From an uncultured Verrucomicrobia subdivision 3 bacterium (GTDB taxonomy: Bacteria > Verrucomicrobiota > Verrucomicrobiae > Limisphaerales > UBA11358), in contig CAINDH010000033.1 in NCBI GenBank assembly GCA_903847285.1, positions 1 through 18,570 on the forward strand: a stretch of 18,570 bases of DNA, given 5' to 3'. This document shows positions 8,095 through 15,443 of the stretch, in pieces (within the stretch, counting starts at the first letter, position 1; every line of letters begins with the position of its first letter). The notes under the pieces were generated by a model, which saw only the letters and a program-made list of their open reading frames with translations, did not search any database and had not been told where the DNA came from. The position numbers and the translations under genes are program-made.

Positions 8095-8126
8095 CTGATA
8101 GTTTATCAGCGCATTTTCTTTGTCAA
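8095..8126 (-). promoter_or_regulatory. Candidate promoter and overlapping palindrome before the large dehydrogenase gene
   Basis: On the minus strand a perfect TTGACA (8126-8121) is followed 15 nt later by TAAACT (8105-8100). The spacer is short and the -10 match weak. A perfect inverted repeat CTGATA-GTT-TATCAG (8095-8109) covers the -10, so a repressor could bind there. The TTG start at 8064 would leave a leader of roughly 28 nt. Confidence 0.4.
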
Positions 8127-8151
8127 AAGGAATCAGCAGTCGCCACGCCAA

Positions 8152-8182
8152 CTTTGGGCTTTGAACTTTGGACTTTGGACTT
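8152..8182. repeat. Heptanucleotide tandem repeat (CTTTGRR, four copies)
   Basis: CTTTGGG, CTTTGAA, CTTTGGA and CTTTGGA stand in tandem, then a partial CTT, ending 12 nt before the hisA ATG. Read on the minus strand the block gives a false KSKVQSPK-type extension of the large dehydrogenase frame. It is noncoding. Confidence 0.75.
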
Positions 8183-8194
8183 AATCTTGCCGCC

Positions 8195-8944
8195 ATGTTT
8201 CGTCCGTGCATTGACCTGCATGAAGGTAAAGTGAAGCAAATCGTCGGCGGCACGCTCGGCGAGGCCGGCTTGCGCACCAATTTCGTCTCCGAAAAATCCG
8301 CTGCTTGGTTCGCTGAAATATATCGCCGTGACCGGTTGCGCGGGGGCCACGTCATCATGCTCGGCGCGGGCAATGAACTCGCCGCCCGTGCTGCGCTCGC
8401 CGCCTATCCCGGTGGACTTCAGATCGGCGGCGGCATCAACGCCGCCAACGCACGCGGCTGGCTCGATGCCGGCGCCTCACAGGTCATCGTCACCAGCTGG
8501 GTCTTCCGCGAGGGTCGTGTGGACTGGGCGCGGCTGGACGAACTCGTTAAAACCATTGGCAAAGAAAAACTTGTTCTCGACTTGAGCTGCCGGAAACGCG
8601 GCGACACCTATTTCGTCGTCACCGACCGCTGGCAAAAATTTACCGAGTTGGAAGTGAACGCCGACACCCTCCAAAAATTTTTCAGTTACTGCGCCGAGTT
8701 TTTAATTCACGCCGTAGATGTGGAAGGTTTGTGTCAGGGCATTGACGGTCAGTTGGTGGAAAAACTTGGCCAGTGGTCACCCATTCCGATGACTTACGCG
8801 GGCGGCGCGAACTCGCTGGCTGATCTGGAAAAAGTCACCCGACTCGGCGGCGGTAAAGTTGACCTCACCATCGGCTCTGCATTGGACATCTTCGGCGGCA
8901 GCGGCGTGAAGTATGCCGATTGCGTGGTCTTCAACCAGCGGTAG
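8195..8944 (+). CDS. hisA: HisA, eukaryotic (HIS6) type: ProFAR isomerase
   Basis: This enzyme opens the ribose ring of ProFAR to give PRFAR, the fourth step of histidine synthesis. The 249 residues follow the fungal/plant HIS6 pattern rather than that of common bacterial HisA: CIDLHEGKVKQIVGGTL at 5-21, LQIGGGIN at 75-82, VIVTSWVF at 97-104, LVLDLSCRK at 126-134, LEVNADT at 152-158, FLIHAVDVEGLCQGID at 169-184, and KVDLTIGSALDIFGG at 221-235. From memory the yeast protein matches nearly every block and is of similar length (about 261). D7 and D129 are candidate catalytic acids. The ATG at 8195 starts the conserved region; TTG 8168 lies in a repeat and is unlikely. No Shine-Dalgarno is visible and no other his gene is nearby. 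The gene converges on the Uma2 gene, 8 nt apart. Confidence 0.95.
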   Translation: MFRPCIDLHEGKVKQIVGGTLGEAGLRTNFVSEKSAAWFAEIYRRDRLRGGHVIMLGAGNELAARAALAAYPGGLQIGGGINAANARGWLDAGASQVIVTSWVFREGRVDWARLDELVKTIGKEKLVLDLSCRKRGDTYFVVTDRWQKFTELEVNADTLQKFFSYCAEFLIHAVDVEGLCQGIDGQLVEKLGQWSPIPMTYAGGANSLADLEKVTRLGGGKVDLTIGSALDIFGGSGVKYADCVVFNQR

Positions 8945-8952
8945 AAATAATT

Positions 8953-9423
8953 TTACGGCGCGAACAACTCTTTCACCGTCAGCTTGAATTGCGGCACCAG
9001 TTTTTCCTCCAGCAATTCGCTGCCCGCCAGAATGCCCTGCAAGCGCAGACCAAATTCAAATGCGTGGTAAATCTCCACGTTGTCATAGCGCGGATCTACC
9101 ATCCACAATCGCGGCACGCGGATCTGCTCGTAGATTTCCTTTTTCGTCACCGTGTCTGCACGGTGATCGTCGCGGCTGACAATTTCCACCGCGAGAAAAA
9201 GTTTTCCGGTGGTGGCCGTGACGAGCGCAAGGTCGGGACAAAGCAACGTCGTGCGCGCCACCTGCACTGCTGTCCGCGGCAAGAGCAGTTGCGTGGTCGC
9301 AAGACCGTTCACGCTCACTGCCATCTCCCGGTGCAACCGCGCGCAAAGGGCTTCGTGGCGCTCGCCGGGCGACGAGCGCGGAAGCGTTTCACCATTGAGA
9401 ATTTCTTCGTAAGGCCGGCTCAC
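8953..9423 (-). CDS. Uma2-family (DUF820) restriction-endonuclease-fold protein
   Basis: The frame shows the Uma2 pattern: RPYEEILNGETLPRSSPGER with a conserved His after it, then CPDLALV, AVEIVSRDD, KKEIYEQIRVPRLWMVDPRY. With the start used here (GTG 9423) the PD-(D/E)xK-like acids are D64 and E80, with lysines at 94-95. The frame stays open to GTG 9534 (193 residues), but the extra 37 residues lack family similarity and overlap a 59-bp element shared with the pyrD upstream region, so I prefer 9423 (156 residues). Uma2 proteins are common as single genes in Verrucomicrobia, Planctomycetes and cyanobacteria; their role is unknown. No methylase, toxin or transposase sits beside it. Confidence 0.82.
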   Translation of the reverse strand: MSRPYEEILNGETLPRSSPGERHEALCARLHREMAVSVNGLATTQLLLPRTAVQVARTTLLCPDLALVTATTGKLFLAVEIVSRDDHRADTVTKKEIYEQIRVPRLWMVDPRYDNVEIYHAFEFGLRLQGILAGSELLEEKLVPQFKLTVKELFAP

Positions 9424-9486
9424 CCGCCAAGCAAAACATCGTTTTCGAGCGGCGGCAAGCGAACTTCGCAGGCAATCCGCGGTGAC

Positions 9487-9545
9487 TTGAAAAACATTTC
9501 CAACGTCCCGCGCAAAATTTATCCTGTCGGCCACATGGGTTTCAT
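9487..9545 (+). repeat. 59-bp element, copy A (before lipoprotein hydrolase)
   Basis: Starts TTGAAAAACATTTCCA, has CCGCGCA in the middle and ends CTGTCGGC..CATGGGTTTCAT. It aligns without gaps to 13160-13218 with 49 of 59 positions identical by hand count. The ATG at 9535 aligns with the pyrD start codon. Confidence 0.7.
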
Positions 9546-9570
9546 TCTCAACAGCGGAGCAAGGTCTTGA
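9535..9570 (+). CDS. Possible 11-codon leader ORF coupled to the hydrolase gene
   Basis: ATG 9535 opens a frame reading MGFILNSGARS and stops at TGA 9568-9570. The stop overlaps the TTG start of the lipoprotein hydrolase (9567) as TTGA, and the GGAG that serves the hydrolase (9556-9559) lies inside the small ORF. This is the geometry of translational coupling. The first residues equal the PyrD N-terminus because the DNA is duplicated. It may instead be a remnant with no product; translation is not shown by sequence alone. Confidence 0.3.
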   Translation: MGFILNSGARS

Positions 9571-10442
9571 ATCTTCAACGCGCGGTGGTTTCAGTCTTGA
9601 TCGAAATGCTGATGGTGTTGTCGCTGCTCGCGCTCACCGGCTGCACCAACTTTCAATATCTCAACTTCACCTTGTCTCATCGCGGTTACGTGCCCACGCG
9701 CAACGTGGCTTTCGGCGCGGATGCGCGGCAGAAGCTCGATGTCTTTGTGCCGGCATCCGTCAAACCGAACGGCAAAGTGGTGGTCTTCTTTTACGGCGGC
9801 TCGTGGCGCGTGGGCAGCAAGGCGGATTACCGCTTCGTGGCACAGGCACTGACCTCGCGCGGATTCATCGCCGTGGTGCCGGACTACCGGCTCTATCCGC
9901 AGGTGACTTTCCCGGCCTTCATCGAAGACGGAGCGGCGGCAGTGCGCTGGACGCGGGATCATATCGGCGCTTACGGCGGAGACACGAACCAGATCTATCT
10001 GATGGGGCATTCCGCCGGCTCGCACACGGCGGCGCTGCTTACGCTGGATGAGCATTATCTGAAAGCCGTAGGGTTGGATCGAAACATCATCCGCGCGACC
10101 GCCGGACTATCCGGGCCGTATGATTTCGCCTCCTTACCGGAAAATCGGGCCGTGTTCGGGCGGGCAGCCAACGACCCGACGATTGATCCCAAAATCGAGC
10201 CCATCACTTTTGTGAACGGAAAAGAACCGCCGATGCTCGTGGTGCACGGCTTGAAGGACACCATCGTTGACCCAAGCAATTCTCTGAGCCTCGTCACGCA
10301 CATCCGGCAGGCGGGCGGCAACGTGGAATACATCACCTATCCCAATCGCGGTCACGGCGGCGTGGTGATCGCGCTGGCCTGGCCAAACCAGTGGATGTGT
10401 CCGGTGCTGGACGACGTGACGGATTATTTCAACCGGTATTGA
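9567..10442 (+). CDS. Lipoprotein alpha/beta hydrolase (esterase/lipase family)
   Basis: A 291-residue carboxylester hydrolase of the BD-FAE/alpha-beta hydrolase 3 type. TTG 9567 is chosen because GGAG at 9556-9559 stands 7 nt before it; ATG 9606 would remove the basic start of the signal. LSLLALTGC carries a lipobox with Cys26, so the mature enzyme should be a membrane-anchored lipoprotein. The core shows the oxyanion strand FFYGGSW (74-80), VVPDYRLYP (103-111), the nucleophile elbow GHSAG with Ser149, Asp231 in HGLKDTIVDP and His263 in RGHGG, giving a full catalytic triad. Substrate is unknown; relatives act on short acyl esters or acetylated sugars. The start overlaps the stop of a tiny ORF (TTGA). 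The upstream 59-bp element resembles the region before pyrD. Confidence 0.9.
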   Translation: MNLQRAVVSVLIEMLMVLSLLALTGCTNFQYLNFTLSHRGYVPTRNVAFGADARQKLDVFVPASVKPNGKVVVFFYGGSWRVGSKADYRFVAQALTSRGFIAVVPDYRLYPQVTFPAFIEDGAAAVRWTRDHIGAYGGDTNQIYLMGHSAGSHTAALLTLDEHYLKAVGLDRNIIRATAGLSGPYDFASLPENRAVFGRAANDPTIDPKIEPITFVNGKEPPMLVVHGLKDTIVDPSNSLSLVTHIRQAGGNVEYITYPNRGHGGVVIALAWPNQWMCPVLDDVTDYFNRY

Positions 10443-10595
10443 TGGATGCAAACCGCAGCTCAGCGTTTAGGTTTGATTACGGATGCTTGACCAGGACTTC
10501 CAGGAGGCGGGATTTGGAAATTTCTTAAGGTCACCCATCTTTAGGTTTTCATTTCCGCACGGGTAAGTTTAATTTTAACGCAATCCGCCTCAGCG

Positions 10596-13055
10596 ATGTC
10601 AAATTTCCTCAAAAAAATACCGGAGCCTACGGTCGGGCCAAATTCAGAGCCACTATCAGTGCGCATGTTCCGTTTGGTAACCTTGGTCACCGGGGTGCTT
10701 TGCCTGTTTGTCTTGTGGCCAGCGAATTTGTTCGAGCACGATGTGCCTAAGTCGGTCAACTTTTTGATCATCGGTCTCGGGTTACTGTCATTAGCGTTCC
10801 ATCGGGCGGCGCGCCAGGGGCGGCATCACGTGGCGCTGTTCTTGATAGCGGTGGTTTTGGTCACGGATATTTCGTGGTTCACCAACGGCGGTTTCATGGG
10901 CGGCGTTCCGCTCTTTTTCCCAACGCTCGTCATGTTGCCGCTGATTTTTTACACGAATTGGCTACGTAGGCTGGCGTTGGGGTTGATGGCGGTGAATTTT
11001 GGCGGGGTCTGTGCGCTGAGCCTGCTGTTTCCCCATTGGATCATCAAGTTACAGCAGCCCGGCGAGATGATTCTGGACATCGTGGTGTCCGTCGTTTTCA
11101 GCTGCCTGGCACTAGCGCTCATCCTTCGAATCGTCGTTTACAACTATCACCAGGAACGGCAGGCCATTGCGGAGAGCGAAAAAAATTACCGGCAGTTGTT
11201 CGAGAACATGACCGTGGGTTTCGCCCAGCATGAAATCATCTGCGACGCAAACGGCAAGCCCATCGACTACCGTTATCTGAAAGTAAATCCCGCCTTCGAG
11301 AAACTGACCGGCATCCCGGCGGCGACCATCCTCGGCAAAACCATCCGCGAGGTGAAGCCCGACACCGAGGATTATTGGATTGAGGTTTTCGGGTCGGTCG
11401 CTTTGACGGGGGGGGCGCGCAACTACATGAATTTCTCGCGCGAGCTGGGGCGTTATTATGACACCCTGACGTTTCAAACCGCTCCCGGCCAGTTCGCGGT
11501 GATTTTCTCAGACGTCACAGATAAGAAATTGTCGGAGATCAAAATCCAGCAACAGGCCAGTGTTTTGGATGAGGCCAAAGACGCCATCGCTGTCATCGGC
11601 CTCGACGAGAAGTTCACCTACGTGAACGAAGCGTGGGCCAAAATGCACGGCTATGAAAAATCCGAGATGCTCGGCCAGTCCCTTGCACTCGTCCACACGC
11701 CGGAGCAACTCAAGGATTGCGCGCACCTGAACTCGGAAGTCGCACGGCTGGGCCGGGTCCAGACCGAAGTCGGCCACAAACGGAAAGATGGCTTCACCTT
11801 CCCCGTGAGTTTGAGCGTCAGCGAAGTCCGCGACGCCGAAGGAAAGATCACCGGCTACCTCGGCATCGCCAACGACATCACCAACCAGAAAAAACTGGAA
11901 GCCCAGCTCCTCCGCTCCGAACGTCTGCAAACCATCGGCACCCTGTCCAGCGGAGTGGCGCACGACCTGAACAACATCTTCGCCCCGTTCCTCGTCGGCC
12001 TGCCGATCCTGCGCGAGGAAATCACCACCCACGAAACCCGGGAACTGATTGAGGTCATGGAGAACAGCATCCATCGCGGCGCGGACATCGTCCGGCAACT
12101 ACTGCTCTTCGGACGCGGCGGGGACGCCCGGCGTATTACTTTCAATCCCGCCGGCCCGCTCCGCGAAGTCGCCAAAATCATCCGCGAGACCTTCCCCAAA
12201 AATGTGGCCCTCCACGTTGCCTGCCCCGAACAACTGGGCTCCGTGCTCGGCGACCCCACCCAGATTTATCAGGTGCTGCTGAACCTCGTCATCAACGCGC
12301 GCGACTCCATGCCGACCGGCGGCACCCTCACCCTCACCGCCGAGAACGTCGATCTCGATGAGAACATCCGCACCCTTTCCCTCCGCTCCCAGCCCGGGCC
12401 CTATGCTGTGCTTTCCGTGCGCGACACCGGCATCGGCATGACCCCCGAAGTTTTGAAGCGCGTGTTCGAACCCTTTTACACCACCAAGGAAATCGGTCAG
12501 GGCACGGGCCTCGGTCTTTCCGTCGTCATCGGCGTCATCGAAAACCACGGCGGCTTCATCCACGTCCAAAGCGCACCCGGCGCCGGCTCGGAATTCAAGA
12601 TCCACCTGCCCGCCGTGCCCTTCGTTGAAGTCCCCGTAGCCCCGCTGGAAAACGCGCCGGCAACGTCCCGCGGCGGCGGCGAAGTCATCCTGCTCGTGGA
12701 TGACGAAACGGCCATTCTGAAAGTGGCCGGCAAAATTTTGGAGCGCAACGGCTATCAACCGCTCGTCGCCCAAAACGGAACCGAAGCCCTCAACCTGCTC
12801 TCGCAAAACCCACACACCATCCGCCTCGTCGTCACCGACTACTCCATGCCCGGCATGAATGGCTGTGCGCTTGCCCAAGCCATCCAGCAATCTCATCCCG
12901 GCATCCCGGTCATCATCGCCAGCGGTCTGGGCAATACGCTCGACGAGGAAAAATGCCATCAGGCAGGAATCCGGGAGATCCTCAAAAAGCCGTTCGACAC
13001 CGCCACCCTTCTCAACACCTTGCATAAGGTTTTGCATCCGGATTCTCTGCAATAG
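10596..13055 (+). CDS. Hybrid sensor histidine kinase with C-terminal receiver
   Basis: An 819-residue membrane kinase. Residues ~24-182 hold about six hydrophobic helices with short loops and no large outside domain, so it may sense a membrane-linked or internal signal. Residues ~195-310 and ~318-435 are two PAS domains (NYRQLFENM, DEAKDAIAVIGLDEKFTYVN). The phospho-acceptor is His456 in SSGVAHDLNN. The ATPase boxes are present: N567 in LLNLVINARD, DTGIGM at 610-615, FEPFYTTK at 624-631, and GTGLGLS at 636-642. A receiver domain covers ~696-815, with VDDE and the phospho-Asp D748 in VVTDYSMPGMNG, and KKPF near its end. No DNA-binding output is attached and no partner regulator is adjacent, so it works with a distant phosphotransfer protein or by self-control. 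ATG 10596 has no clear Shine-Dalgarno. The family is certain; the signal is unknown. Confidence 0.96.
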   Translation: MSNFLKKIPEPTVGPNSEPLSVRMFRLVTLVTGVLCLFVLWPANLFEHDVPKSVNFLIIGLGLLSLAFHRAARQGRHHVALFLIAVVLVTDISWFTNGGFMGGVPLFFPTLVMLPLIFYTNWLRRLALGLMAVNFGGVCALSLLFPHWIIKLQQPGEMILDIVVSVVFSCLALALILRIVVYNYHQERQAIAESEKNYRQLFENMTVGFAQHEIICDANGKPIDYRYLKVNPAFEKLTGIPAATILGKTIREVKPDTEDYWIEVFGSVALTGGARNYMNFSRELGRYYDTLTFQTAPGQFAVIFSDVTDKKLSEIKIQQQASVLDEAKDAIAVIGLDEKFTYVNEAWAKMHGYEKSEMLGQSLALVHTPEQLKDCAHLNSEVARLGRVQTEVGHKRKDGFTFPVSLSVSEVRDAEGKITGYLGIANDITNQKKLEAQLLRSERLQTIGTLSSGVAHDLNNIFAPFLVGLPILREEITTHETRELIEVMENSIHRGADIVRQLLLFGRGGDARRITFNPAGPLREVAKIIRETFPKNVALHVACPEQLGSVLGDPTQIYQVLLNLVINARDSMPTGGTLTLTAENVDLDENIRTLSLRSQPGPYAVLSVRDTGIGMTPEVLKRVFEPFYTTKEIGQGTGLGLSVVIGVIENHGGFIHVQSAPGAGSEFKIHLPAVPFVEVPVAPLENAPATSRGGGEVILLVDDETAILKVAGKILERNGYQPLVAQNGTEALNLLSQNPHTIRLVVTDYSMPGMNGCALAQAIQQSHPGIPVIIASGLGNTLDEEKCHQAGIREILKKPFDTATLLNTLHKVLHPDSLQ

Positions 13056-13159
13056 GAGACCGTCGCTACCTCGGCCCCGGCGTTTCAACCTAACCTCCAC
13101 CAGCACCCTGACCTGCTCGCCCTCGGTGGTGTGGCGTTGTTGGTGCGGCGGTAAACCAA

Positions 13160-13218
13160 TTGAAAAACATTTCCACCAAGCCGCGCAGAAATTAAGCTGT
13201 CGGCTTCATGGGTTTCAT
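13160..13218 (+). repeat. 59-bp element, copy B (pyrD upstream region and first codons)
   Basis: Ungapped match to 9487-9545 (49 of 59). It covers the last 48 nt before pyrD and its first 11 coding nt. The longest identical runs are the first 16 bases and ATGGGTTTCAT at the end. The TTGAAA at its left edge resembles a -35 box, but I find no fitting -10. Confidence 0.7.
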
Positions 13219-14299
13219 CCACAAAAAAATTCTCCGTCCCCTGCTGTTCCGGCAGGATTCCGAACGTGCTCACAACGCCGTCGTCCGCCAGCTCGGCTTG
13301 GTGAGCCGCGATGAGTTCCTGCTCGGCTGTGTTGAAAAAATCTACGGCGCTCCGGAACTGCCCACGGAAGTGTTCGGTCTGAAATTTCCCAACCCGGTCG
13401 GCCTCGCGGCGGGCATGGATAAACACGCGGCGGCGGTTCCCGGCTGGGCGGCGCTCGGGTTCGGCTTCACGGAACTCGGCGGCGTGACGTGGCACGCGCA
13501 ACCCGGCAATCCCAAGCCGCGCATGTTTCGTGCAATCCCCGATGAGGCGGTCATCAACCGCATGGGCTTCAATAATTCCGGCGCGGAAGCTGTGGCGAAG
13601 AAACTTTCTGAGTGGAAAGAATCCGGAAGCTGGCCGAACCATCCCATCGGCATCAACCTCGGTAAATCCAAGATCACCCCGCTGGAGAAGGCGGCCGGGG
13701 ATTACGCCAGTTCATTCCACGCACTGCGCGACCTCGCGGATTTTTTTGTGGTGAACGTCAGTTCGCCGAACACGCCAAACTTGCGGCAGTTGCAGGACAA
13801 GGCGGCGCTGGATGAAATTTTTGCGGCGTTGCAAGAGTTGAACCTTTCACGCAAGCCCATCCTCGTCAAAGTCGCGCCGGACCTGACCTTTGAAGCGCTA
13901 GATGAAATTCTGGAACTTGTCGGACCACGCAACATCGCCGGCATCGTGGCGACGAACACCACCATCACGCGCCCGCAGACGAACGATGGCGCACTCCAGA
14001 AAATTTACGCGGAGACCGGCGGCTTGAGCGGCAAGCCGTTGCGCGCCCGCAGCACCGAAGTGGTGAGGCATCTTTTCAAACAGACGAAAGGCAAATTGCC
14101 CATCATCGGCGTGGGTGGAATTTTTTCAGCGGACGATGCGTGGGAGAAAATCACCGCCGGCGCGTCGCTCGTGCAGTGCTACACGGGTCTGGTCTATGAA
14201 GGGCCAGCGCTGGCAAGAAAAGTTGTTACTGGCTTGCGGGAGAAAGTTTCGGCGGCAGGCTTCAAAACGATTCACGAAGCGGTCGGCACGGCGGCTTGA
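13208..14299 (+). CDS. pyrD: Dihydroorotate dehydrogenase (quinone), class 2
   Basis: Oxidises dihydroorotate to orotate in pyrimidine synthesis and passes electrons to quinone at the inner membrane. Its 363 residues carry the N-terminal extension of class 2 enzymes (about the first 40 residues, with amphipathic membrane-touching character), then the FMN barrel: PNPVGLAAGMDKHA, FTELGGVTWHAQPGNPKPR, NRMGFNN, IGINLGKSK, and NVSSPNTPNLRQLQ, in which Ser186 matches the catalytic Ser of E. coli PyrD (class 1 enzymes use Cys). TNTT, GGLSGKPL and IIGVGGI complete the FMN and phosphate sites. The start is ATG 13208. It stands alone, convergent with the LysR gene, 49 nt apart. Its upstream 48 nt and first codons are nearly repeated before the hydrolase gene. 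Confidence 0.97.
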   Translation: MGFIHKKILRPLLFRQDSERAHNAVVRQLGLVSRDEFLLGCVEKIYGAPELPTEVFGLKFPNPVGLAAGMDKHAAAVPGWAALGFGFTELGGVTWHAQPGNPKPRMFRAIPDEAVINRMGFNNSGAEAVAKKLSEWKESGSWPNHPIGINLGKSKITPLEKAAGDYASSFHALRDLADFFVVNVSSPNTPNLRQLQDKAALDEIFAALQELNLSRKPILVKVAPDLTFEALDEILELVGPRNIAGIVATNTTITRPQTNDGALQKIYAETGGLSGKPLRARSTEVVRHLFKQTKGKLPIIGVGGIFSADDAWEKITAGASLVQCYTGLVYEGPALARKVVTGLREKVSAAGFKTIHEAVGTAA

Positions 14300-14348
14300 T
14301 TTGGCAGGTGGCAGCGCAGGGCGACTTGGCCCACCATAACGATCGAAG

Positions 14349-15233
14349 TCATTTTGCCAACGTGGCCGAGGCGATAAATTTCTTCACCAACTCCGATTCA
14401 TTTTCTTTCAGCGTGACGGCGCCCACGCGAATCGGCGGCAAGGCCGGCTTGAGCGGAATCAATTTCACCCGCGACCCGACGATGCACGCCAGGCTGCTCG
14501 GCACCAGCGCGATGCCGCGTCCGGCTTCGACGGCGGCGATGATGCCGGTGCCGCCTTCATGCTCCTCGGCAAAGTTCGGCTTGAGGCCGACGTCAGCAAA
14601 CAGCTTTCTCGTCTCGGCGTGATACTCGGGATAATCCTTCCGGTTCAAGCCTATCAACGGTTCCGGCGCGACTTGCTCAAGCGTGATGGCTTTCAGTTTC
14701 GCCAGCGGATGGTTGGGAGCCACTGCCACGACCATCGCGTAGCGGGCGATTTCCAGGAAGAAAAATCCGCGCAACATTTTCGCCGGCGGACGCACGGTGA
14801 GCGCGACTTGCAAGGTCTTCGTGCCGAGTTGCGCAAGCATTTCTTCGGAAGACAAATCATGCAACGTCACGCGCACATGCGGGAATTCACCCTGAAACGC
14901 TCGCAGCAGCGGCGGCAGCATTTGCACCGTGAGCGATGGCGCATAGCCGACATGGATTTCGCCACTGCTGCCGTGAGCGACGGCGCGGGCTTTCTTCACC
15001 GCCGCCTCGGCTTGCAACAAAACTTCACGCGCCTCAGTCAAAAAAACTTTTCCCGCCGCCGTGAGCCGCACGGATTTGGCGCTGCGTTCGAACAGTTGAA
15101 AACCGATTTCGTCTTCGAGGTCGCGGATTTGGCGGCTCAAGCCCGGCTGCGAGACGTGCAACTGACGCGCAGCGCGGGAGACATTTTCCTCCTCGGCCAC
15201 GGCGACAAAGTAACGGAGATGGCGTAATTCCAT
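14349..15233 (-). CDS. LysR-family transcriptional regulator
   Basis: A 294-residue regulator. Residues 1-60 are the winged helix-turn-helix, with SRAARQLHVSQPGLSRQIRD as recognition part and GFQLFERSAKSVRLTAAG as wing. Residues ~90-290 form the two-lobed effector domain, starting IHVGYAPSLTVQMLPPLL. The pattern resembles the CatR/BenM/HcaR side of the family, which responds to small metabolites, but the ligand is not readable. Start ATG 15233; no Shine-Dalgarno. LysR genes often control a divergent neighbour; here that is rph, 348 bp away, which is an unusual target. The spacer holds a 19-bp palindrome (15341-15359) that is a candidate site, though its spacing does not fit the usual T-N11-A. 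Confidence 0.95.
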   Translation of the reverse strand: MELRHLRYFVAVAEEENVSRAARQLHVSQPGLSRQIRDLEDEIGFQLFERSAKSVRLTAAGKVFLTEAREVLLQAEAAVKKARAVAHGSSGEIHVGYAPSLTVQMLPPLLRAFQGEFPHVRVTLHDLSSEEMLAQLGTKTLQVALTVRPPAKMLRGFFFLEIARYAMVVAVAPNHPLAKLKAITLEQVAPEPLIGLNRKDYPEYHAETRKLFADVGLKPNFAEEHEGGTGIIAAVEAGRGIALVPSSLACIVGSRVKLIPLKPALPPIRVGAVTLKENESELVKKFIASATLAK

Positions 15234-15297
15234 GCGGAATAATCATAAAGGAATCTTGGCAAAAGTCTTGAAACTTGATTTTGAATAAAACGGCCAA

Positions 15298-15333
15298 TTC
15301 TTTTTTCCTCGTTGCCCGATGGCGCGATTGACG
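15298..15333 (+). repeat. 36-bp direct repeat, copy 1
   Basis: Begins TTCTTTTTTCCTCGTTGCCC and ends GCGCGATTGACG. It matches 15527-15562 at 33 of 36 positions by hand count. Both copies end in TTGACG, a possible -35 hexamer. Confidence 0.8.
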
Positions 15334-15340
15334 GGTGGAG

Positions 15341-15359
15341 TATGTCGCGCTGCGACATA
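15341..15359. promoter_or_regulatory. Palindrome TATGTCGC-GCT-GCGACATA
   Basis: Perfect 8-bp arms around 3 nt, 108 bp upstream of the LysR start and 8 bp after direct-repeat copy 1. It may be a protein-binding site or part of the hairpin-rich element. The spacing is not that of a standard LysR box. Confidence 0.4.
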
Positions 15360-15443
15360 ATTTACCTGCGGAGCAGGCACCTTGTGGTGTGGAAGGTTTT
15401 CGGCACGCGAATGATTCCGTCGCCTGACGCTGCGCTCGGCGAC

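Noticed and set aside
8065..8373. Upstream extension of the large dehydrogenase frame to 8373
   Set aside because: It overlaps hisA antisense and the heptamer repeat, lies before the signal peptide, and reads as low-quality basic sequence.
9424..9534. N-terminal extension of the Uma2 protein to GTG 9534
   Set aside because: The 37 extra residues lack family similarity and coincide with the 59-bp element shared with pyrD. Not excluded.
10443..10595. Possible promoter with TTGACC at 10487 before the sensor kinase
   Set aside because: No hexamer resembling a -10 stands at a fitting distance.
12099..13106. 335-codon open frame on - opposite the sensor kinase
   Set aside because: It is an antisense shadow of a gene with all kinase and receiver motifs, and has no recognisable motif itself.
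8195..14299. hisA, the hydrolase, the kinase and pyrD as one functional operon
   Set aside because: Strands change at the Uma2 gene, gaps of about 150 bp separate the rest, and the pathways are unrelated.
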